From contig NZ_KB891852.1 of the NCBI RefSeq assembly GCF_000373565.1, forward strand, positions 186,001 through 250,000: 64,000 nucleotides of DNA, read 5' to 3'. The DNA comes from Streptomyces sp. HmicA12. Its GTDB lineage: Bacteria; Actinomycetota; Actinomycetes; Streptomycetales; Streptomycetaceae. Below the pieces are notes generated by a model. It ran no database searches. It was not told the DNA's origin and saw nothing but the letters and a program-made list of their open reading frames with translations. The position numbers and the translations under genes are program-made. This document shows, in pieces, positions 16,864-23,800 of this stretch. Position 1 is the first letter of the stretch, and every line of letters begins with the position of its first letter.

Positions 16864-17712
16864 GTGCCCCCGACCGATGCGAGCACCGACGCCGGCACCA
16901 CTCCTGTCGCCGACCCCACCGACCCGGCCGAGCACGCCGACACCTCCGCGCGCGCCGAACCGGCCGAGGAGTCTGACGCGTTGCAGAAGCCGGAGAACAC
17001 GGACGGCCAGGACACCCTGGATCTGCGCCTCCCCGACGAACTGCTCGCGCTCATCGCCGAGCAGGAGAAGTCCCGCACCGAACGCCCCGGACCCATCGAC
17101 GGACACCAGGGAGCTCTCGACGCCGTCACCCTGACCGAGCACGATCTCCTCGACGACGTGGGGGAGTGGGGACCGGTCACCACTCCCTCCGGCGTGTTCC
17201 AGCTCGTCCCTGCCCGCGTCGACCGCGACCTCGCGCTCATCACCCGCTGGATGAACGACCCCGCCGTGGCCGCCTTCTGGGAACTCGCCGGCCCGGACGA
17301 CGTCACCAAGGACCATCTGCGCCCCCAGGTCGAAGGGGACGGACGCAGTGTTCCCTGCCTCGGCGTCCTGGACGGCACCCCCATGAGCTACTGGGAGGTC
17401 TACCGCGCCGACCTCGACCCGCTGGCCCGCCACTACCCCGCCCGCCCGCACGACACCGGAATCCACCTCCTCATCGGCGGTGTCGCCCATCGCGGCCGAG
17501 GACTCGGCACCACGCTGCTCAGAGCCGTCGCCGACCTCGTGCTCGACCATCGCCCGCAGTGCGGCCGTGTCGTAGCCGAACCCGACCTTCGCAACACCCC
17601 TTCCGTCTCCGCCTTCTTGAGCGCCGGATTCCGCTTCTCCGCCGAGGTGGACCTCCCCGACAAGCGGGCCGCGCTCATGGTCCGTGACCGAGCCCTGCGC
17701 ACAGTGCTGTGA
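16864..17712 (+). CDS. GNAT-fold siderophore acyltransferase (AlcB/IucB/RhbD type)
   Basis: 282 aa. The family N-acylates a hydroxylated diamine in hydroxamate siderophore pathways. The first roughly 110 residues are acidic and probably disordered. The catalytic domain starts near FQLVPARVDRDLALITRWM, with WELAGP, SYWEVYRAD, the acetyl-CoA loop HRGRGLGTTLLRA and the terminal ADLRNTPS-like stretch (EPDLRNTPSVSAF). Start GTG 16864 has GAGGAG upstream. No N-hydroxylase is found in the window, so its presumed substrate must come from elsewhere. Confidence 0.9.
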   Translation: MPPTDASTDAGTTPVADPTDPAEHADTSARAEPAEESDALQKPENTDGQDTLDLRLPDELLALIAEQEKSRTERPGPIDGHQGALDAVTLTEHDLLDDVGEWGPVTTPSGVFQLVPARVDRDLALITRWMNDPAVAAFWELAGPDDVTKDHLRPQVEGDGRSVPCLGVLDGTPMSYWEVYRADLDPLARHYPARPHDTGIHLLIGGVAHRGRGLGTTLLRAVADLVLDHRPQCGRVVAEPDLRNTPSVSAFLSAGFRFSAEVDLPDKRAALMVRDRALRTVL

Positions 17713-17769
17713 GCCGGTCACTCTTGGTACACCGCTCGACCCGATCCGGTTCCCTCCCGAGGAGTCCCC

Positions 17770-19722
17770 GTGCCGAATCCGCCCGTCGTCCCGAGTTCCG
17801 GAGAGCAGCCCGTGCTCTACGACCCGCCCGAGCTCACGCGTGAGAACTGGGATCGGGCAGGCGCACGGCTGCTGGCCAAGCTGATCGGTGAGTTCGCCTA
17901 CGAGGACATCCTCCGGCCGGTCCCCGCGGACCGCCAAGCGGCGGCGGGACCGGGCCTGCACCTCTACACCTTGACCGTGCCGGACGACACGGCGCCGCCG
18001 ACCGCCGACCCGGCCGACCTGGCCGGGGATCCGGTCGGCGGGACCGCGGCCGGCGGCGTACTGCGCTTCCGAGCCCGCCGTGGCGCGTACGGCAGCTGGC
18101 ACGTCGATCCGACGAGCCTCACCTGGACGTCCGGCCCGAGCACCCGCACCGGCCCCGACGTCACCACCGGTATCACGGACCCGGCAGCGGTACCGCTGAC
18201 CGACCCGCTCGCCTTCCTCGTCCGCGCCAAGCGGATCCTCGGCCTCGACGGCACCACCCTCGGCCACATCATCCGCGAACTCACCGTCACGCTCGCCGCC
18301 GACGCCCGGCTCGACCACACCGGGCTCAGCGCCCCCCAGCTCGCCGACCTCGGGTACGCCGAGCTGGAAGGCCATCAGACCGGCCATCCCTGGCTCGTAC
18401 TGAACAAGGGACGCCTCGGCTTCTCGGCGACCGACGCCGCGCTCTGGGCCCCCGAGGCCCGCCGCCGCACCAGCCTTCCCTGGATCGCCGTGCACACCGA
18501 CCTGGCCCGGTACCGAGGTGTGGCGGGCCTGGACTCCGCCGATGTCCTCTACTCCCGTGAACTGGACGCACCGACGCGCGAGCTGTTCGCCGCGACGCTG
18601 CGCGCCCGCGGCCTGGACCCGGCGGCCTACCTCTATCTCCCCGTGCACCCCTGGCAGTGGGACGACATCGTCCTGCCGCTGTTCGCACCGGCCGTCGCGG
18701 CGGGCACCATCGTCCCCCTGCCCGCCGACAGCGACCTGCGGCTGCCGCAACAGTCCATCCGTACGTTCCTGAACACCACGCACCCCGAGCGGCTCACCGT
18801 CAAACTGCCGCTGTCCGTGCTCAACACCCTTGTATGGCGCGGCCTTCCGACGGAGCGCACGCTGGTCGCGCCCGCCGTCACCACATGGATGCACGCACTC
18901 CGCGACGCGGATCCCTTCCTGAGGGAAGAATGCGGCGTCATCCTGCTGGGAGAAGTCGCGTCGGTCACGGTCAACCACCCGCTGTACGACGGCCTCGACG
19001 AAGTCCCCTACCAGTACAAGGAATTGCTGGGTGTCATCTGGCGCGAGCCGGTCTCCCGCCGGCTCGTCCCGGGGGAGCGCGCCCGCACGCTCGCTTCCTT
19101 GTTGCACGTCGACCCCCGAGGCAGGGCGTTCACCGCCGAACTGGTCGCGCGTTCCGGACTCGACCCGAAGACGTGGCTGCGCCGGCTCTTCGCGGCCCTG
19201 CTCCCGCCCCTGCTGCGCTTCCTGTACCGCTACGGAACGGTGTTCTCGCCCCACGGCGAGAACGCCATCGTCGTCTTCGACGACCAGGACGTGCCGGTGC
19301 GGCTCGCGGTCAAGGACTTCGTGGACGACGTCAACGTCAGCGACGTCGCACTCCCCGAACACGACTCCATGCCGCAGGAGGTCCGTGACGTCCTGCTCAC
19401 GGAACGTCCCGACTTCCTGACCCAGTTCATCCATTCCGGTCTGTTCGTCGGCGTCTTCCGCTACCTGGCCCCGCTGTGCGAGGAACAACTCGGCGTACCC
19501 GAGGACGAGTTCTGGTCCCTGGTGCGCGCCGAGATCCTCCGCCACCACGCCCGCTTCCCGGAGCTCAAGGATCGCTACGAGATGTTCGACCTGCTCACCC
19601 CGCACATCGAGCGCCTGTGCCTCAACCGCAACCGGCTGCACCTCGACGGGTACCGTGACCGCGCCCACCGCCCGCACGCCGCCGTGCACGGCACCGTGGA
19701 CAACCCCCTGCACCAGCCGTGA
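17770..19722 (+). CDS. IucA/IucC-family NIS siderophore synthetase (second copy)
   Basis: 650 aa, RhbF/IucC-like. Seen: LPVHPWQWDD (about residues 292-301), QQSIRTFLNTTHPERLTVKL, VSPHGEN-type motif as FSPHGENAIVVFDD (about residue 494), and VKDFVDDVNVS; it ends in the family-like VDNPL. Start GTG 17770 has GAGGAG 6 nt upstream. With the first synthetase it would add two amines to citrate in sequence, as in aerobactin, schizokinen or rhizobactin. It is the last gene of the locus; a helicase gene with its own promoter follows. Confidence 0.92.
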   Translation: MPNPPVVPSSGEQPVLYDPPELTRENWDRAGARLLAKLIGEFAYEDILRPVPADRQAAAGPGLHLYTLTVPDDTAPPTADPADLAGDPVGGTAAGGVLRFRARRGAYGSWHVDPTSLTWTSGPSTRTGPDVTTGITDPAAVPLTDPLAFLVRAKRILGLDGTTLGHIIRELTVTLAADARLDHTGLSAPQLADLGYAELEGHQTGHPWLVLNKGRLGFSATDAALWAPEARRRTSLPWIAVHTDLARYRGVAGLDSADVLYSRELDAPTRELFAATLRARGLDPAAYLYLPVHPWQWDDIVLPLFAPAVAAGTIVPLPADSDLRLPQQSIRTFLNTTHPERLTVKLPLSVLNTLVWRGLPTERTLVAPAVTTWMHALRDADPFLREECGVILLGEVASVTVNHPLYDGLDEVPYQYKELLGVIWREPVSRRLVPGERARTLASLLHVDPRGRAFTAELVARSGLDPKTWLRRLFAALLPPLLRFLYRYGTVFSPHGENAIVVFDDQDVPVRLAVKDFVDDVNVSDVALPEHDSMPQEVRDVLLTERPDFLTQFIHSGLFVGVFRYLAPLCEEQLGVPEDEFWSLVRAEILRHHARFPELKDRYEMFDLLTPHIERLCLNRNRLHLDGYRDRAHRPHAAVHGTVDNPLHQP

Positions 19723-19762
19723 TCGCGGGATTGTCAGTGGGGCCCCTTAGGGTGGTCGAGCT

Positions 19763-21736
19763 ATGACGAAGCCCTCACTCCCCGAGCTCCTGCACGCCGC
19801 TGTGACCGCTGTCGGCGGCACGGAGCGCCCTGGCCAGGTCACCATGGCCGAGACCGTCGCCGAGGCGATCGACGACGGTTCCCATCTGCTCGTCCAGGCG
19901 GGCACCGGCACCGGAAAGTCGCTCGGCTATCTGGTGCCGGCCCTGGCTCACGGGGAGCGCGTCGTGGTGGCGACCGCCACCCTGGCGCTGCAGCGCCAGC
20001 TCGTGGAGCGGGACCTGCCGCGCACGGTCGAGTCGCTGCACCCGCTGCTGCGCCGCCGCCCCAGCTTCGCCATGCTCAAGGGCAGGTCGAACTACTTGTG
20101 CCTGCACCGCCTGCACGAAGGCGTGCCGCAGGAGGAGGACGAAGGCCTCTTCGACCAGTTCGAGGCGGCCGCACCGACCAGCAAGCTGGGCCAGGACCTG
20201 CTCCGCATGCGGGACTGGGCGGACGAGACGGAGACAGGCGACCGGGACGACCTCACCCCAGGCGTCTCCGACAAGGCCTGGTCCCAGGTGTCCGTCTCCT
20301 CGCGCGAATGCCTGGGCGCCTCGAAATGCGCGTACGGACAGGAGTGCTTCGCCGAGATGTCGCGCGAGCGCGCCAAGCTCGCCGACGTCATCGTCACCAA
20401 CCACGCACTCCTCGCGATCGACGCCATCGAGGGCGCCCCGGTGCTGCCCCAGCACGAGGTGCTGATCGTCGACGAGGCCCACGAGCTGGTCTCCCGGGTG
20501 ACCGGTGTCGCCACGGGTGAGCTGACGCCCGGGCAGGTCAACCGCGCGGTGCGCCGCGCCGCGAAGCTCGTGAACGAGAAGGCCGCCGACCAGCTGCAGA
20601 CCGCCGCCGAGGGCTTCGAGCGGCTCATGGAGCTGGCCCTGCCCGGCCGCCTCGAAGAGATCCCCGAGGACCTCGGCTACGCGCTGATGGCGCTGCGCGA
20701 CGCGGCCCGCACCGTGATCACGGCCCTCGGTACGACGCGCGACAAGTCCGTCCAGGACGAGGACGCCGTACGGAAGCAGGCCCTCGCCTCCGTGGAGACG
20801 ATCCACGACGTCGCGGAGCGGATCACGAACGGATCGGAGTGGGACGTCGTCTGGTACGAGCGCCACGACCGGTTCGGCGCATCACTGCGCGTCGCCCCCA
20901 TGTCCGTCTCGGGTCTGCTGCGGGAGAAGCTCTTCACCGACCGCTCCGTGATCCTGACGTCCGCGACGCTGAAGCTCGGCGGCGATTTCAACGGGGTGGG
21001 CGCCTCGCTCGGCCTCGCCCCCGAAGGCACCACCGGCGAAGACCTGCCCGAATGGAAGGGCGTCGACGTCGGCTCGCCGTTCGACTACCCGAAGCAGGGC
21101 ATCCTCTACGTCGCCAAGCACCTGGCCCGGCCGGCGCGCGAGGGCACGCGCAGCGACATGATGGACGAGTTGGCGGAGCTCATGCAGGCGGCCGGCGGCC
21201 GCACGCTCGGCCTCTTCTCCTCGATGCGCGGCGCGCAGGCCGCCGCGGAGGAGCTGCGCACCAGAATCCCCGAGTTCCCGATCCTGCTGCAGGGCGAGGA
21301 CACCCTGGGAGAACTGATCAAGGGATTCGCCGCGGACCCGAAGACGTGCCTGTTCGGCACGCTCTCGTTGTGGCAGGGCGTGGACGTCCCGGGACCCAGT
21401 TGCCAGCTGGTGGTCATGGACAAGATCCCCTTCCCGCGCCCCGACGACCCGTTGATGAGCGCCCGGCAGAAGGCCGTGGAAGACGCCGGGGGCAACGGCT
21501 TCATGGCCGTCGCGGCGACCCACTCGGCCCTGTTGATGGCACAGGGCGCGGGGCGCCTCGTCCGTGCGACGGGGGACCGCGGCGTCGTCGCCGTCCTCGA
21601 CCCCCGCCTTGCGACGGCCCGCTACGGCAGCTATCTGCGGGCTTCGATGCCGAACTTCTGGTACACGACGGACCGGAACCAGGTACGGCGCTCCCTCGCG
21701 GCGATCGACACCGTGGCGAAGGCGGACGGTCAGTAG
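19763..21736 (+). CDS. DinG-type iron-sulfur DNA helicase
   Basis: 657 aa, superfamily 2 XPD/DinG-like 5'-3' helicase. Seen: Walker A QAGTGTGKSLGYL (about residues 52-64), cysteines of the Fe-S domain (NYLC, then SSRECLGASKCAYGQECF at about 178-195), DEAH box as VDEAHELV, and C-terminal motif VI GAGRLVRATGDRG. Start ATG 19763 lies 9 nt after TAGGGT (19748-19753), so it probably has a near-leaderless transcript of its own. It is convergent with lexA. No SOS box was seen in front of it. Confidence 0.93.
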   Translation: MTKPSLPELLHAAVTAVGGTERPGQVTMAETVAEAIDDGSHLLVQAGTGTGKSLGYLVPALAHGERVVVATATLALQRQLVERDLPRTVESLHPLLRRRPSFAMLKGRSNYLCLHRLHEGVPQEEDEGLFDQFEAAAPTSKLGQDLLRMRDWADETETGDRDDLTPGVSDKAWSQVSVSSRECLGASKCAYGQECFAEMSRERAKLADVIVTNHALLAIDAIEGAPVLPQHEVLIVDEAHELVSRVTGVATGELTPGQVNRAVRRAAKLVNEKAADQLQTAAEGFERLMELALPGRLEEIPEDLGYALMALRDAARTVITALGTTRDKSVQDEDAVRKQALASVETIHDVAERITNGSEWDVVWYERHDRFGASLRVAPMSVSGLLREKLFTDRSVILTSATLKLGGDFNGVGASLGLAPEGTTGEDLPEWKGVDVGSPFDYPKQGILYVAKHLARPAREGTRSDMMDELAELMQAAGGRTLGLFSSMRGAQAAAEELRTRIPEFPILLQGEDTLGELIKGFAADPKTCLFGTLSLWQGVDVPGPSCQLVVMDKIPFPRPDDPLMSARQKAVEDAGGNGFMAVAATHSALLMAQGAGRLVRATGDRGVVAVLDPRLATARYGSYLRASMPNFWYTTDRNQVRRSLAAIDTVAKADGQ

Positions 21737-21746
21737 CTTCTGCGAG

Positions 21747-21781
21747 TCCGGGGCCGGGCGCGGACAGCGCTGGGCCCCGGA
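21747..21781. terminator. inverted repeat between convergent helicase gene and lexA
   Basis: TCCGGGGCC (21747-21755) and GGCCCCGGA (21773-21781) form a perfect 9-bp stem with a 17-nt loop, in the 85-bp gap between the two stop codons. Confidence 0.55.
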
Positions 21782-21821
21782 ACCGGCGCAGTTGGTCCCG
21801 GGGCCCGGTCAGGGAGGAGCG

Positions 21822-22607
21822 TCAGACGCGCCGCAGAACGGCCACCACCTTGCCCAGGATGGTCGCCTCGTCACCAGGGATCGGCTGGTACGCGGAGTTG
21901 TGCGGGAGCAGCCAGACATGGCCGTCCTCACGCTTGAAGCGCTTGACCGTGGCCTCACCGTCGAGCATCGCCGCGACGATGTCGCCGTTCTCCGCGACCG
22001 GCTGGCGGCGGACCGTGACCCAGTCGCCGTCACAGATGGCGGCCTCGATCATCGAGTCACCGACGACCTTCAGGACGAACAGCTCACCGTCGCCGACCAG
22101 CTGCCGGGGGAGCGGGAAGACATCCTCGACCGACTCCTCGGCGAGGATCGGTCCACCGGCGGCGATACGACCGACGAGCGGTACGTAGGACGCGGCGGGC
22201 TTGCCCGTGGTGTCCGTGGGCTGCGAGCTCGGCTGGTCCGAGCCGCGGACCTCGTACGCACGCGGGCGGTGCGGGTCGCGGCGCAGGAACCCCTTGCGCT
22301 CGAGGGCCATCAGCTGGTGGGCGACCGACGACGTGCTGGACAGGCCGACCGCCTGGCCGATCTCCCGCATCGACGGCGGGTAGCCCCGACGCTGCACCGA
22401 GTCCCGGATGACCTCGATCACCCGGCGCTGGCGGTCGGTGAGCCCCGAGCTGTCCGCGCGGATGCCTGGAGGTCGGCCGGGAAGGGAGCGTCCGGGCTTG
22501 GGCCCCTCCTGGTTCATGGCTGCGTCATTCATGGCATGCACCGGCTCGAGTCGGCCCTGGGGGCGGCCCTGGGCAGTGATGGTGGCACTGTCTGCGGTCG
22601 TGGTCAC
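21822..22607 (-). CDS. lexA: SOS repressor LexA
   Basis: 261 aa. Represses DNA-damage genes until RecA-stimulated self-cleavage. Seen: winged HTH (SGLTDRQRRVIEVIRD, REIGQAVGLSSTSSVAHQL), cleavage site AAGG (VGRIAAGGPI), catalytic Ser in VVGDSMIEAA and Lys in EATVKRFKR. About 50 extra residues precede the HTH, as in other Streptomyces LexA. An internal start at MNDAAM cannot be excluded. An SOS box lies 68 bp upstream (22675-22688), consistent with autorepression. Confidence 0.97.
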   Translation of the reverse strand: MTTTADSATITAQGRPQGRLEPVHAMNDAAMNQEGPKPGRSLPGRPPGIRADSSGLTDRQRRVIEVIRDSVQRRGYPPSMREIGQAVGLSSTSSVAHQLMALERKGFLRRDPHRPRAYEVRGSDQPSSQPTDTTGKPAASYVPLVGRIAAGGPILAEESVEDVFPLPRQLVGDGELFVLKVVGDSMIEAAICDGDWVTVRRQPVAENGDIVAAMLDGEATVKRFKREDGHVWLLPHNSAYQPIPGDEATILGKVVAVLRRV

Positions 22608-22674
22608 GTCGGTCGGCCCCTCTCGAGAATGTCTCCCTAGCTAGCCAACGGTAGTTCCTTTCGAAAGGTTGCGC

Positions 22675-22688
22675 CAAACACACGTTCG
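22675..22688 (-). promoter_or_regulatory. SOS box (LexA operator) of lexA
   Basis: On the minus strand reads CGAACGTGTGTTTG, matching the actinobacterial SOS consensus CGAAC-N4-GTTYG at all but one position. It lies 68 bp upstream of the lexA start. Confidence 0.88.
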
Positions 22689-22966
22689 AGTGAAAAATCG
22701 TAGATTGCTTGTCGTGATCATGTGCCTGGGTGTATGCCGCCGCCTTGGGCGGGGAGGCAATTCGGTTCAATCCGGTACGCTTCAGCGCCGGGACCGAGAC
22801 CCGCCTGGCGGGCCTCTTCAGTCTGCCACCCACCCTCCCGCCGACGGGACACCGCCCCCTTTTCGCGTGCGTCGCGCCGCGCCGGGCCTGTGGCCTGTGA
22901 GGTTTACGGGCTGTGCATCGGTGGTCCCGACTGCGCGACACGCGCTAGGGCCAGAAAAGCAACCAA

Positions 22967-22982
22967 ACCCCAGATGTAGTGG
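22967..22982 (+). promoter_or_regulatory. NrdR box 1
   Basis: ACCCCAGATGTAGTGG; 11 of 16 positions fit the NrdR consensus ACACWATATATWGTGT. Starts 31 bp before box 2, i.e. three helical turns, the usual arrangement. Confidence 0.75.
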
Positions 22983-22997
22983 TTGGATTGCATCAGC

Positions 22998-23013
22998 AGC
23001 CCAGAAGTTGTGG
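22998..23013 (+). promoter_or_regulatory. NrdR box 2
   Basis: AGCCCAGAAGTTGTGG, 13 of 16 identical to box 1 and exactly 31 bp from it, 110 bp upstream of the nrdR start. Confidence 0.7.
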
Positions 23014-23123
23014 TCCCCGGGTCTTCGGGTCCGAGGTCATCGCCTATGCTTGGGGCTGCCGCGAGAGGCGTGACCAGCTTCTCGGGGCTATCGAGTCGTG
23101 CTGTGAAGGAGGGTTGGGAGCTC

Positions 23124-23663
23124 ATGCACTGCCCCTTCTGCAGGCATCCCGACAGCCGTGTCGTCGACAGTCGCACCACTGATGACGGCACGTCGATCCG
23201 CCGGCGCCGTCAGTGCCCGGACTGCTCCCGTCGTTTCACGACGGTGGAGACGTGTTCGCTGATGGTGGTCAAGCGGAGCGGGGTGACCGAACCCTTCAGT
23301 CGCACCAAGGTCATCAACGGCGTACGCAAGGCGTGTCAGGGGCGGCCGGTGACCGAGGACGCCCTCGCCCAGCTCGGCCAGCGGGTCGAGGAGGCGGTGC
23401 GCGCCACCGGCAGTGCCGAACTGACCACTCACGATGTGGGCCTGGCCATACTGGGCCCGCTTCAGGAGCTGGACCTCGTCGCCTACTTGCGCTTCGCGTC
23501 CGTGTACCGGGCGTTCAATTCGCTCGAGGACTTCGAGTCGGCGATCGCGGAACTGAGGGAACAGGCGCCCGGTGCGGACGGCCCGGGCGAAGAACGCGCA
23601 GAGAGCGACAGCGGGCCCGGCGGGACGGTTGAAGTCCCCGTGCCCGCCCACGCCGCCGACTGA
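23124..23663 (+). CDS. nrdR: transcriptional repressor NrdR
   Basis: 179 aa. Zinc-ribbon plus ATP-cone repressor of ribonucleotide reductase genes that senses ATP/dATP. Seen: MHCPFCRHPDSRVVDSR and RQCPDCSRRF supply the four zinc Cys; the ATP-cone follows (VVKRSGVTEPFSRTKV). The C-terminal roughly 30 residues are acidic/Gly-rich and variable. Start ATG 23124 with GGGAG just upstream is the family N-terminus; the longer open frame upstream is not used. First gene of an nrdR-nrdJ operon behind two NrdR boxes, implying autoregulation. Confidence 0.97.
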   Translation: MHCPFCRHPDSRVVDSRTTDDGTSIRRRRQCPDCSRRFTTVETCSLMVVKRSGVTEPFSRTKVINGVRKACQGRPVTEDALAQLGQRVEEAVRATGSAELTTHDVGLAILGPLQELDLVAYLRFASVYRAFNSLEDFESAIAELREQAPGADGPGEERAESDSGPGGTVEVPVPAHAAD

Positions 23664-23800
23664 CCGGCAGGGGCCGGGCGGCGGCGATCCACAGACCTGT
23701 TGCGGGCGGCGAGAGCGGCGGCCGCGACACAAGACACACACCGTGCCACGGGAAGAACGCGGCACTTTTGGGCGTTTTAGCCCGGTATATGGGAGGCGGC

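Larger units (their letters stand above)
22608..23123. other. divergent lexA / nrdR regulatory region
   Basis: 516 bp without a credible gene. It contains the lexA SOS box (22675-22688) and a pair of NrdR boxes (22967-23013) in front of nrdR. The part 22690-22960 is GC-rich and shows nothing further that I recognise. Confidence 0.75.

Noticed and set aside
16780..19713. A 977-codon open frame antisense to the acyltransferase and second NIS synthetase
   Set aside because: Gly/Val/Arg-rich mirror of coding DNA; the plus-strand genes are clearly real.
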